DNA from: Antedon mediterranea
Lineage: Eukaryota; Echinodermata; Crinoidea; Comatulida; Antedonidae
Assembly: GCF_964355755.1 (NCBI RefSeq)
Contig: NC_092672.1
Coordinates: 20,520,501 to 20,584,500 of the forward strand
Length of the DNA stretch: 64,000 bases
Reading direction: 5' to 3'
Part shown: positions 11,954-24,754 of the stretch, piece after piece
Layout: every line of letters begins with the position of its first letter
Numbering within the stretch: the first letter of the stretch is position 1
Made by a program: the position numbers and the translations under genes
Notes under the pieces: model-generated
Told to the model about the DNA's origin: nothing
The model's database searches: none
What the model saw: only the letters and a program-made list of their open reading frames with translations

Positions 11954-13181
11954 GTACTTTCACACATTGTATTTCAAACATTTTTAAATATAGGTGGCCA
12001 GTACAATTAAATTAATAATTTATGTTTAGTGTCATTGATACTGGGATTGTAGGATAATTCAAAGTTAGTACTAGTTCAAAATCTAGACTATTAGTATATT
12101 TAAATTTGTTTGAAAATGTATACCACAAATATTTGTTGACATGTGCACAACAAATAGTTTGTTTATTTTGCTTTGTTATCCTATTTTGTAAAGAAATTAA
12201 TCAGAGCCTTATCATTACAAGTTTACATTATTTATATATGCAGTATGTTTATTATTTACATATTTCTTGGTAGAAATGAAGCTCACCTTATTCTGTCATG
12301 TATTTCCTCACAGGGGTTTGAATTCAGTACAGTACATTGCATTTCATATGCCATTTCTTATACCTTACTGTACTGTATATTTTTCCCCCTTGACCATAAC
12401 ACATCTTTAAAACTCAATTTAAGAAAAAAAATTGTTCTTTTCTATTGTTTGTGACAGATTCTACTATGTCTTGTCACTCAATACATTTTATTTAACACCA
12501 AAAACGTACATTGTCTCTATACTTACCTATATTTCCCGATGACTTTACTTTTACCTGGAAAGACTAATTACCAAAAAAAAGGTGAAAATCATTGTGTAGT
12601 TAAATGTGAATAAATGAGGGCACAATTATTGTTATTATTTTGGAGGCATTTCATGCATGCATTACCACAATACTGTAATTTGCGCCCGGTTTTTTTGGGT
12701 TTGTGCAGTTTAGCAATACCGCTGTGTTGTTGGATTACCACAATCAGTTTTTAAAAATGATTTGATAATAAATATCTGCTATTTAATTAATTAATGTATG
12801 TTTAAAATCCAAAACAAAATGAAATTAGACCTTATCTTTATTCATTATACTTATATTTTAACAATTTACATTACTGTATATGTCTCTATTTTTTATTCCT
12901 AGACATTTTTTTGGCGCATGATCATAATTGTGGCACTTTTTCTATAAACAATTTCATAGAATTACAATAAATAATATTAGTAAGTTAAGGCATGTATGCA
13001 ACAATAATGCAACTATGTTACAAGTGGTTGGTTGCAAATAAGTTGTCCATACGCCCACAAAAACGGAGTGGGAATCTAAAAGAAAAGTTTAAAATATTTA
13101 GAATTTCAAAGTAATTTTTACGAATGAGAGTACGTTTATTGTTAATACATAATATAAAAATAACGCTTAAAAGAGAACGAC

Positions 13182-13212
13182 GTTTCGACTCCATCATGGG
13201 GTCATTATCAAG
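13182..13212 (-). ncRNA. Hammerhead-like motif, second example
   Basis: On the minus strand, CTTGATAAT is followed by the stem GACCCC/GGAGTC (one mismatch) with loop ATGAT, then GAAAC. It has the same layout as the motif at 31992, with a more changed core. It lies inside a minus-strand open frame (13018-13257) with no recognised domain. Confidence 0.28.
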
Positions 13213-15691
13213 TCCAATGGATAAAATATAAAACAAACTAATTAAGTACAGTAGCACAAGCTAAAAAGTAATTTTTATTGATTATACTATCCTTAGTCAT
13301 GATTTCATTGAGTACCTTGGTTTACAAATTGATAACTATATTTCAAATGAAGACTATGTTATTGTTACATGCAAAAAAGCACTGAATTCAAGACTGACAT
13401 TTTTGTACAGGCAGACTAACTTCTTAGACATGCAAAGTAGACACTTTTATGCTCTGCAATAATTCAATGTGTTTTCGACTACTGTATGCTACATCAGTCT
13501 GGTATTCTGGTATAACTTCACTCCTCAAAATAAACTGTAACCCTAAATAAAATTGTACAGTTTTTTCTTATCACCCACTAACAATCAACCACTAATGAAA
13601 CAATTTCATTAACCACTAATGTACAAAACTTCATTAAAGTAGAAAATTAGTTTAGAGTTATTTTGGAAATATTCTATATTTTTTTGTGGAGAAAACATTT
13701 TTTAATTTGTTGAACTTCAGTTTTAATCCTATGTGTCTTTGTCAATTCTCTATGTTTTTCTTCTCTGAGACAAATATGGTACTACATTTTTCACATGTAC
13801 GCTGAACTTTTGTCTGTCCCACTTATTAAAGTTGAATTGTCGAGTTTGTTGAATTTAGCCTGGTTTAGTGTCTGTCCGTTCATTCGTTAATTTAATATTT
13901 TTACAACTGTAGGACATACAGTATAGGGTCTTTACTTTTTATAGGGTCTATTGAACCTAGTTTGACTGTCTGTCCATCCTTCAGTTCTCTTTTTAACCTT
14001 TGGACTAAGTGTATTTAATAAAAAATGCCGCCTTCGGTTTTTTGCGAGTGGGAGACGTGGAAATGACAATTCACAACGAGAGTATCTCCCCAATCCCCTA
14101 TTAGAACAAAGTAAATTCTCTTATCTAATTATAATTTGAGTAGAATATAAAAAATGATGAAATATAATGAAACACCTAACTTTTTCTTCAAATATGTTTG
14201 ATACAGAGATGCTGTACTGTAAGTTGCTAACTTTTTTTATGCAATTGTTGTGTATTAAAATTGATTAGGGAAAAATGAAATCACAAAACATTTTAATCTT
14301 TTGTAGTTTATTGTAAAGAACATATTGTTTTTATTTCATTTTCATAAATTGTAGTATACACTTACATATAAATAGAATTCAGTACTTAAAAACATAGGCC
14401 TACAATGTTTCAAGCAGTTAAGGGGAATCATTGGACAGTATTAAACAGTTAAAAAATGTTTTAAAAATTTAATTTATTGTATTTCGGATCTCAAACAACA
14501 AGTGTTGTTCAGTGACTACTTTATAGAGATCATTACTGCTATCTGCCAAGATATGTTTTTCTTGGTTCTGTGAGATTTTGTTTAGTACATGTTGTTGTAT
14601 CTCTACACATTTCCGAAATCCTTTATTGCTTTATTAATCCTTCTTTGCTTTATTAATCCTTCTAGCTTCATTTTCATTTTGTTTGTCATTTCTGTCATGG
14701 TCTGTTTAATGAATAGGAAAAAATATACCATTTAGTCACATGATTTATATATTTATACTTTTATTGTACATGAATGTTATTAAAGTGAAATGAGGTTGGT
14801 TATATTTTTTTAACATATGTACAAAATTGAACTATGGTGAAATACATGCAGTACATGAATGTTATTATAAAAAATGTTACACCGTACCAGTAACTTCCAT
14901 AATGAATGAAGGAATGTTGAATACTTTGATTTGGGTGAGGGTGGGGCTACTGATATTTTTTACCTACCGGTAATAGTTTACTTAATATTATTTTATTTTT
15001 ATTTTTTAATTTTAATTTATATATCAACTGACAGATATGAAAACCTCCACTAAAAGGTTGATAAACATGAAACAGTAACATCTTTATCTCATTGTAACAT
15101 TAAACAACGGAAGCAGGTTAATAATACTGCAGTGTAATTCTTTAATATAATAAACAGTATGAATATTATTATTATAAAGTGTTGTACATTAAACAAGCAT
15201 TGCGGATTGTTTGTATATTAGAAATATGCACAAAATTAAATTATGACAAAGTGCCGGTGTAACTTGGTAACAACAGTTTCTACTAGGCCGACATTACAAT
15301 TCCTTAATCTAATAAAACAGTGCATGAATCTTATAATGAATTGATGCACATTGCACAGGAGGTGGAGGATGGGTAGGGTTAAATGAAATAAGCACAATGG
15401 TGGTAATTACCTGACTGAATGTTGAATACTGATTGTTGAATGTGTCTCTCCTGGCGGAGGGAAACAACAATTTACAAAAGAATGCCATAACATGTGGAGT
15501 AGCGTGATTGTTGTTCACCTAGTTGTGTGTGTATGTTATTATAAAATTTATTTTATCAAAATATTAAAACCACTTTAAAAATGAAATAAAAAATGTTTAC
15601 ATGGAACTACATGTAATACACAAAACAGTGATATTTATAGGGCGTCATCCTTTCACCCACTAACAAGTTTTACAATAACAAACCTTTTTTC

Positions 15692-15717
15692 TCATACTCT
15701 CTCTCTCTCTCTCTCTG
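15692..15717. repeat. (CT)n microsatellite
   Basis: An uninterrupted CT run of about 11 units in intron 1. Confidence 0.9.
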
Positions 15718-16424
15718 GAAATGTGACTTATCTCCAACTTCCATACGGAAAGTCTTACGATTACAAAATTTGATGACCGGATGGGCACGGACTGATAATT
15801 TTAAAAATGAAAATTTGTTTTAAGATTAAAATTTACATTTCCATCTGATAATTAAGATACTGTCAGGTTAAAACATTGAAGTATAGATAAGTAAACAAAG
15901 ATTTTGGTTAAGTTTAATTTAGTAGTCAAACCATTATTTATCCAACAAGAGTTGGCGGACAAACAAACGTAACTCGAATCCTAGATTTCCAACTTTCAAA
16001 ACATAACAAATATTCTAGTGGTTAAACTGTTGTTATGTTTGGTAATGTATTACATTATTGAATGCTATATTAGTGGTTAATTGTTGTTATAAATGTGTCA
16101 TTTTAACAGAACAAATACTAAGAGATACATTATAGCATTTATGTTATAAGACTTCAGTTAATAGTCCTATTTTGATATTTATGTCTTTTTTGCTTTCATT
16201 AATTCTAAAAGCAAGTAATATAATTTAAAATACAAATTGCAGAGTTGTAAAATAAATGTTTCAAACATGCAGTTGCGAATAAAAAAAAAGGCAAATTACT
16301 AAAAATAATGACAATGCTGTGGGTGGCTGGATCTCAATGGAAATAAAGTAAGCAAAAAGCTAAATCAAAACGATAAAGTAAAAGTTAAAACAGCCAGACA
16401 TTTTAATATAGATATCTTCTCTAT

Positions 16425-16680
16425 TGTTTGTGTGTAAATGGACATTTATTTATGTTTTGTTAATATTTTTTAATTATATGTCAGTCACATATTTTCCATC
16501 CTCGTTTTTGGTGTAGGACATTAAAACTGCATTCATTGTCATGTTTTCTGAGCTTTCAAAGCCTGTTCTTTAATATCAGTTCAAACTGGAGAACAACAAC
16601 CTGGTTGAATATTCTAGCACTCTAATATTGTTCAATGTTTTTAATGTCTTGATTTGTGGTGAAAGGAATGTTTGATAATT
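16425..16680 (+). repeat. Duplicated block C, copy 1
   Basis: About 250 bp matches 29565-29823, including the shared run AGTTCAAACTGGAGAACAAC. It lies in intron 1, while the other copy lies in intron 2. Confidence 0.85.
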
Positions 16681-17613
16681 GGTCTTAACAGTGGCAGATC
16701 CAGAGGGAGAAAGTAAAGTACTTTCAATTCATTAATTAAAACACATTGTTTCAGCGCCGTGCTAATTTAGTCTTTATTAGAGGTTGCCATTGCTGTTGCT
16801 GTCGTCACACAAAATTATTGTTATGGGTGTTTTGCTAAGTGGTATGACACATGTTCTTTTCCTGTCTAGCTAGATAATTCTGAAGAATATTATCAGCCTA
16901 GACAAAGAGCGCACTGAAGAAATATTTGAATACTCATTTAACCAAGCGATTCCTATACTGTAATTTGAAAACAGTCCTGATAGTCTCTCCAAAACATTGG
17001 AGAATTTGTGTGTTTGAAAACTACTGAAAAGATGTTCAATTGCATTTTTTGATGACTATAAACCCTGCAACCAGTGCATCAGCAGAGCGAGAAAATTTAG
17101 CTCTAGAGACTGTAACAAATTATCTTTGAGGTACCATAATGGAAGATCGACTAAATGCATTGTTATTGATGTTTGTTCATCAGGACATTAAACTTAATTA
17201 CGATGTCATTTAAGTATGTGAATATGTATCCCCGCTGGATGAAGTATGTAGGCCTATTTTTATTTATTAAATTTACAGCATTGTTATTACATGTTATTGT
17301 TAAGATAATAAAATTAATAAGCAGTATAGAGATTCAGCCACTGATTACCACAGCATTGTCATTTTTTATTGAAGTCGCGTCATTTTTTAAAGGTAGTTAA
17401 TAGGCAGCTTTCGAAACACACAACGCGGTGATTATCGAGATGCGAAAGACTGTGAAATCCTACTGCGTATGCGAGAGCAAAGCCAGTTTGTTCGGCCTGC
17501 TCATCACGAGACGAGATTTGGCTGATTTGGAAGACACGACTTGTACTACTGATTGTATTTTATTTAGAAAGATATTTAAGAACTGTTGTGTGATGACAAT
17601 GTGTTATTAAATT

Positions 17614-17935
17614 TCCTACCAAGGAACAGATATTTGGAACAATTTAACAGACTATATAAAACAATCCCCCACTTTAAGTTTGTTTAAACAGAGATTAAAG
17701 CAATATTATAACAATACAAATATTTAAGTTAAGTAAATCACATTATGTTATTTTGGTCTGTTCTTTTTGTTTGTTCTAATTGTTTGATCTTTTTGTTAGG
17801 GTTACATGCTTAAAGCACTTGTGCTTATTTTGTATCCCATTCCATTATCTTATTATTTGTATTGTATTTGTATATGTATTTATTTTGATTATGGAATAAA
17901 AATGTCGATGAATTGAATTGAATTAAAATTAGACC
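17614..17935 (+). mobile_element. LINE C-terminal end plus 3' UTR and (GAATT)n tail
   Basis: The frame at 17614-17727 reads TDIWNNLTDYIKQSPTLSLF then KQRLKQYYNN and a stop, the well-known C-terminus of many CR1/Jockey-type ORF2 proteins (WN.LP..I..SP.L..FK..LK). A 200-bp 3' UTR ends with GGAATAAAAATG and repeats of GAATT. It is 5' truncated, with no RT core. It lies in intron 1. Confidence 0.75.
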
Positions 17936-18246
17936 CTAGTAGTAGGGAAATGCGATCATCATCATGAATCATGGTGATGGCAGGTGCTTTGGTATTAGCG
18001 ATCCTGTGACAATGACCTGATCGCGTTTTCATAAAATTGAAACAGTTTATAATTCGTGATGCGAAAGGCATGCAACGGTATCCATGGTTGACTGACTTCC
18101 GCGTCTCGGGTTGCCACTTCGAAAGCTCACTATTGCCATACCGGAAGTACCTTTATCAGGGAATTCCCCCAGATGGTCACATTGAACGTGTGTTTACAAG
18201 CGGAAAAAGTAGACTACGATCTTTTTACCAATTGTTAACACGCTAT

Positions 18247-18350
18247 GGGAGTGTCATTTCCGGCCAACTATAGGTGCCATTTATCATAAATTTTACGTGC
18301 GAGAATACAATTTCCAACCGTCTGGGGGTGTCATTTAACAAAATTTGCTG
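18247..18350 (+). repeat. Dispersed repeat E, copy 1
   Basis: It shares GTGTCATTTAACAAAATTTG and the preceding TTCCGGCCA/GGTGC words with 34565-34650. No class was recognised. Confidence 0.5.
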
Positions 18351-20325
18351 CACCACAGGTCCCACCTGTGCCTCATGTACTTGATGACTGGTTGCGTCCC
18401 CTCTCCCCTTTACTAGAAGGCTGGATCCGCCCTTGTTAATGATGAGCAACAATGCCTGTTTTCTGTGTGGTGTAATTAAAAAGAAGTAAATATGATTGCA
18501 ACTTCATTCTCCTTGTACCTCCTTTTACACCCCTTGAAAATAAATTACATAAATGAATAATTAAATATCAAAATGAATAATTATAAACATAATGTAAGTC
18601 CATCATGTACTTCATATTTCATATCATAAAACGCTACCACAGGCACTAATAATAGAATTAGAAGCCAGGCATATACAGTAGGCACATTGGTGGGCTAGTT
18701 TGTCCTGTCAAATCTGGACCGAATCGTCCTGAATTCAACTAGTTATAGTAGCCTAGGCAGTAAGTAACTTAATGTTAAACCTAACCTCCAGTGTTAATTA
18801 CATGCATTAGGTGTTTCAAGCTTATTTTTGGCAAGATCGGCGTACATGAGTTAGAAACATGAAGAAACCATACTTACCACCGATTAGAAGTTTGAAATGT
18901 GCGCTGAGCACATGCTATCTCTCAATATTTGCTAGCGATGACTTCTTAAGTGATTTGATTGTGACGCAAGATTTATCGAATGCAGCATTTGACAATTTGC
19001 AAATAAATTGGTCTAAAAACACATTTTTCGTAAAAATGTGCCGTTCTAACATCGATTAATAAATAAAAGGAACTAAAAGGTGTCCCAGCTCTAACGGCGC
19101 TAGCGGTTTTATTATATTAGGAGAAGATAGAGTAAATAGGCTTAATTGGTTATTGATTAGGCCAAATAAAACCTCCTTTTTAAAAAACTTTTTTTTGTAA
19201 AGTTGCCCAAGAAACACCACTGAGAAGATCATTTTTAACTTTTATAACTTAATTGCTAAATTGTGTGTGCGGCCAAATATTATTTGAAAGGTATTAAATT
19301 TCTAGACTGGTATTCTGTTTGGATATCATGCATGAATCTACCCCTACAGCATCGCAAAGAAGAATAATAATAGTTCTGAAGACTTTTTTTGTAATTATGA
19401 TTTTATATCATTAAGTATGTCACGGCAACATTGCCAGTGGGTTTGGTGTGTTGTGGATGGTGGACTCAAGACAAGAATAATATACATATAAAACACTATA
19501 ATATTATATGTCCAGATTATCTACAGGTGAATTATCTTCATGAGTCCATTTCCAATTTTACGTCGAAATACAGTACTCTTTGTTCATGTCACTCCCATAT
19601 TTCCACTCCATCTTATCCATAATTTCTTCTGTGATTTCTCTGATGTTTTCTAAGCTTAATCTAATTAATTTGGCACTTCTCTATTCTCAAGTGGCACTGT
19701 AACACAGACAAATATTACCGTAGTATACAGTTCATTTACGGTACCCTATAACATTCATTAGACCAACAATCTATTTTATAAATATAACTATTTACTTACA
19801 ATGCAGCCTCGTACGCAAATCCCAATTTCATTGTCGTATGGTGACAATGCTCACTCGCTCCCCGTTGTCTACAAAAAGACTGTATGCGCTACTCCGCAGT
19901 CTACACAAAACATCGTTATTCAAATAAGTTGCTCATTACCATAATTATAGTGATCACCTGTTGGATTATTATTATTTTGTGACAAAGTAGTCAAATTTTG
20001 AAAAGCATATTTCACAGTTTAAACTTTTTAATCAAAAATACTATGTAGAAATGTTGTCATCAGTGACTTAACTATCAATACTGTGCAACTCCTTTTCATA
20101 ACTTTCTCAGTTGGGTTCACTTCCAGGATTCAACATTTTTTTAAATTACTACTTTTCTGAAATATGGTGAGGGACCTAAATGATGTATCTCTACAAAACA
20201 TTAAAGACCCCCACCCTGCATTGAGTAACTCTTTTAGAACAATTCTGTCCTTAACATTTTATAGTATGCAAATACAGGTTCCTGGCAAAGCAGCATAAAA
20301 GTGGACGTAGTTGTGCAAACATTAA

Positions 20326-20796
20326 GGAGGTTTCGCAACACGGTTATGTCACACAAAATTATTCGTTTTCATAAGCCAGTACAAATCTGTTTCGCATGGC
20401 AACAAAATTTTGAGGGCGCCACCCAAAATATGACTGCTGTAAATTTGAATGAAATGCAGGTACATGTTTCAATGGTTGCCTATAGGCCTAGTGTAGCGAG
20501 AGAGGACTTTAAAAACTGCTATTTATCAAAATTGACTTGGCATTTTTACTAAATTACTTTCAATAAATTATCTATAATTATATTATAATCATGAATCATT
20601 TTTTATTCAATGCAAAGCGTGCAAAATAGATAAAAAACTATGACTGATGATTTTAAGCTATACTCGTTTTTTAGTTACGAATATGACTGGTGATATTCGT
20701 CAACACAAATACGCTTTACGAATATCAGCTCAAAAGTTTAACAAATGTATGACCTATCCGTTTTCGTTATCGTATTCGTAAGGTTGCGAAACCTCC
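20326..20796. mobile_element. MITE-like element with 14-bp terminal inverted repeats
   Basis: It starts GGAGGTTTCGCAAC and ends with the exact reverse complement GTTGCGAAACCTCC. The subterminal parts are loosely inverted too (ATTCGTTTTC inside). It is 471 bp long. No clear target duplication is seen in the flanks. The short frame at 20301-20552 has no family similarity. Confidence 0.65.
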
Positions 20797-22506
20797 ATAT
20801 TATTGGTGCCATCATATATCAACATCTTTATAGGCTATGTAGAATCTGTAGCAAAACTAGCATTGATATGGCTTTTAATCCAATACTATAAAATGAAAAT
20901 AGAGAATATTTAATATTCTTAATGAATCACAGGATCAAGTGTAAAATTGTATTCAGAGATTTATGGAAAATTATGGTTTCAATTAATGTTTACCCAATTT
21001 GTAATAATAACGCTATTAAACAAAATAGGGTGAAGTTTGAACAACTTAGTGTATAAGTCCTTTTTATACTGTATTCTAATTGATACTATTGTACCACGTC
21101 ACAATGTTAGCAAACTCCCTGCTTTGTAGCCATACTACAGTTTTTTCATGAACATTTTCTGATTTTTGTAATACCAATATAAACATGGTCAATTTATTTC
21201 ATCTAATAGAGATCAATGAAAAAATTAAAATAGAGATCTAAAACAACAGATGATCACATTTGTTGATTTTAAATTGTCTGCTTTACGGAATATTAAACTG
21301 TCTACTGACTGCATATTTAAACATTGATGATTGTTAGAATTCAAATTATTTTGCACTGAGATCTTTATACTTTACAGTGGAAACAGGATGCTAATTTGTC
21401 AACTTATATTATCTCTAAAATACTTTGATAACAAATAGTATATCAACACTGAAATATTATAAAGAGGGAAGCTTGAATCATTCCAAAATAGGGATAGGCT
21501 GCTGTGTAGTGTTCATATGACATGTTCAGTTTTGAAATTCACTAGTAAATAATAAAACCTTACTTTCTGTCTATAATAGCATTACTCGTAATCATCATTA
21601 GCAAGTAAGGAGAAAAGAGGGACTTACACCTTCATTTTAAAATTAGTTTGTCATATACTGTATCTATATATATACAGTAGGCCTACAGCCATGAAAAATA
21701 GGAATACCAATACCCAAAAATACAAAAAGATGGGATTTGTAATTTAATGAATAGAGCACGCAAACAGACAGAAAACATTTTTGTTTTTGGTTATGCATTT
21801 TGTTTAATACAATTCAATACCCACATTCTGGATTTCTGTAGTACATTTATCTTTTCAGTTCATATTTTATGCATACAAAATTGAGAACCACCAATTCATC
21901 ACCATTTCCACTTACATTAAAGCAATAATTAGTATTATAGTATTTTGTTATGATGAACTATTGTAATTTTATTTAAAGCAATTTCAGATAAAAGCTATGC
22001 ATAGAAATCTTTTGAATTGCAATAAATAAACACATGACCTTTTTCTATGACAATTAAAAAAAGCATTATAGTGAACAAAAACTATGATTGTATTGTTTTT
22101 CTTGAAAAATCAGTAGATCAGAAATATTAAAAAAAACAATGATTAAAATGAAGTTGCAACAATTTGAATATCATTTATTAGTAGGAATGTACAAAAGCCC
22201 TAAACTCATACTTACAGTGAGAGCTCACACATTTCATTTTACATACACATGCACTTGAAAATGAAACTGTTTTCACATATTATCATTTATCATTTATATG
22301 GGACTGTTTTGTACTACAATTCTTTATGCTGTTATCAAAATGACTTTATACTATACTGCAATATTTACATTGATATTCTGTTCTGGTAAAGTAGACCCTT
22401 CATAGAGGCTTACACTATGTATATCAAGGTCTACTCGCCCTAATTTGGCCAACATTTTCGGCAGTTAGAAATGTATTGGCCACGAAATATTAATTACATT
22501 ACTCAA

Positions 22507-22885
22507 AATTTGCGACACCTTAATTCTGTAGTATTTGTCCATAGTATTTCAAGAACGAATTCTGCTCATTATAATATTTTTAATTCATTTCCACGTCTGT
22601 TCATAACTTGCCTCCAAATGTTAAAGATAGTCTAGTTTTTTTCCTTTCTTCATTTATATATTCACTTAAGAAAAACTTGCCTCAAATACCTGTCTGAACT
22701 TAATGAAATGTGAAATGTTATTTTAAACTGTTTTTCTGTATTTAAGTTTATTTAATTTTTACACTTTAGTGGGTCAGATAGTCACTTGATAGTGTTTTGT
22801 TTCACTTTTTGACGATCCCGTCTACCCCCTAAAGTGCTCTGTACCTTGTGATTTTTATTATTTATAAAAGACGAAATAAATTAAA
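22507..22885 (+). mobile_element. Frameshifted LINE C-terminal relic
   Basis: The frame from 22507 reads RHLNSVVFVHSISRTNSAHY and NIFNSFP, then shifts by one base to LPPNVKDS (about 22610-22633), matching the arrangement just before the end of LINE ORF2 (R......RT....YS.FPR....WN.LPP.V..S). It ends LKKNLPQIPV and a stop, followed by a 3' UTR ending GACGAAATAAATTAAAT. At least one frameshift makes it dead. Confidence 0.55.
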
Positions 22886-23615
22886 TGCATAGATTATAAA
22901 TAATTACAATATTGTTTATCATGTGGATGGACGATTGTGTTTATAACCCTTTGATTAACCCCACACCTCATAGGATACATACAGTACAAAACAGTTACGG
23001 CCTAGACTCTGCTTCTACAGATCATTTATTCAGACTATTCAGGCCACTGGTTCCTTCTAAGCATGCACAATACAATTGTGTCATCATCTCCAATGAATCC
23101 TTTGCTTACAAGTAATCAAAGTGGTGGTGAAGCAGGTTGATTTGACAGGTTTCCATGTTATTTCATTGCCCCTTGTTTAGTCTCAGTAATATTTATTATA
23201 GTACATTAACACAACTTCTGTAACACAAGGCAAACTAGTGCTGGTCTATTGATACTAACACTAAGGAATCTTCTGACAGACCTAGAGCTATAGTTTATAT
23301 CCATTGTTAATCTAATTTGTTTTAATTCTGAATTGTTTGACTTGGCATAACCATCTGGTATGCAAATAACCATCTTGTATACAAACACAATAATCAAAGG
23401 CAGTGTCCTCATTATCACATTACCTGTACAAATTGTTGTACTTTATTATTAGGAATTTAAAAGAGAAATAAATGTTACCTTTGATTTTTAAATTACAGTA
23501 TAAAAAAGTTTACTAAAAAGAGAGTATGACTCTGAGAATAAGAACATGATGTTTGGTATGATAATTATCTATATTATATGAAATATAATAACCTCTATGT
23601 GCTTAATATTTTCAG

Positions 23616-23714
23616 TTTTTAAGAACACCGTTGTCTTATGCTGCCCAAGCTGGTCACAGCAGCACATGTATGTGCCTGATCAATGCAGGATCAGACGTGA
23701 ATATTGCAAACAAG
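23616..23714 (+). CDS. Ankyrin-repeat exon 2, one 33-residue repeat
   Basis: This is a second 99-nt phase-0 exon, with acceptor ATATTTTCAG and a consensus GTAAGT donor. It translates to one ankyrin repeat starting FLRTPLSYAAQAGHSS and continuing through a second helix (TCMCLINAGSDVN) to IANK. The TPL.YAA..GH signature is close to the ankyrin consensus. The first residues (FLR) depart from the usual xGx, but the frame is open across the whole exon. It follows exon 1 in phase, so spliced exons 1-2 would give two contiguous repeats. It probably helps form a protein-interaction surface; no catalytic role is implied. Confidence 0.88.
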
Positions 23715-24754
23715 GTAAGTCATGCACAATTGTATTTAAGTGTCTCAAGTAATTGTATATAACTTTTTTTTCCAATTTAAAAAGTCTAGATTAATTTTTT
23801 CATAAAATCTATAAATTGGAGTAATAAAGATTTTGTCTGATTTAAATAGTTGTAATTATAGATACAAAATCTTCACTCATCTTAAACCTTACATTATATT
23901 AATGATTTACATTAATACATACAACAAATACAATACATTAGTTTACAATTTTTAATGACAGGTTTGCCAAATATAATTGTGGCACATTTCAACAAATTAC
24001 AGCATATAATTACTGTAGATAAAACCTGTTTAAATTGCATTTGCTCATAAGAGCATTATCATTCTACGGAATGTGCCTTGAAGGCTTTGGTCTTTGCTCC
24101 ATCGTCCTACTGTACCCCATCGCTTGTAGTATAATATCCCACTACCCGGTCTGTGTTAAATATAAAGGCATCCGTGTCTAATTCATATTATATTTACCTG
24201 TTTCAAATGAAAAAATGGATAGCTAGATTGTTTTAAATTTAAAGAAAAGAGAATAGATTTAGAGAATAATTTGCAAGCATATAATTATATTTGAACATAA
24301 TGAACAACTACCTAAAAGGTAGTCTTCTTTATTGTACCTTTTTAATATCCTAGATGTGGGTAAAGTACTTTAGAAGAATCCTTTATCACTTCTCATCTGT
24401 TGTGCTGGCATACATATCTTATTTGTTTTATTCTTTGTCTTCATTTATATATTATCTTTCATTTATATGTAATTGTGAAACATTCTAAGCATGCCATTAT
24501 TTGAAAATATTTTCTTATCTTATTTTATGCAATGTTATTATATTCTTCAATTTTCAACAACAGCTAGCTATTTAAAAAGAAAGAAAGTTGATTGAATATA
24601 ATTGTATGTAAATTTTTCAGAAAATTCAGTTGATGATCACTGTTTAAAAAAAAAATATACAATAAGAAATATTTAATGCAGTATTTAAAATGAATTAATG
24701 AAAACAATTATGCATTTCTTCAATGGCCGCAAATGGTAACTGGCTGCAGGCCTT

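Larger units (their letters stand above)
11954..23615 (+). other. Intron 1 of the ankyrin-repeat gene
   Basis: This 11.7-kb GT-AG intron holds block C copy 1, LINE relics (17.6 and 22.5 kb), the GGAGGTTTCGCAAC MITE, two facing hAT-like ends (16.69 and 18.43 kb) and otherwise unassigned AT-rich sequence. No other coding exon was recognised. Confidence 0.7.

Noticed and set aside
17173-17610. Two plus-strand frames of 75 and 60 residues, the first hydrophobic
   Set aside because: Lengths are within chance for AT-rich DNA and no family or splice context was found.
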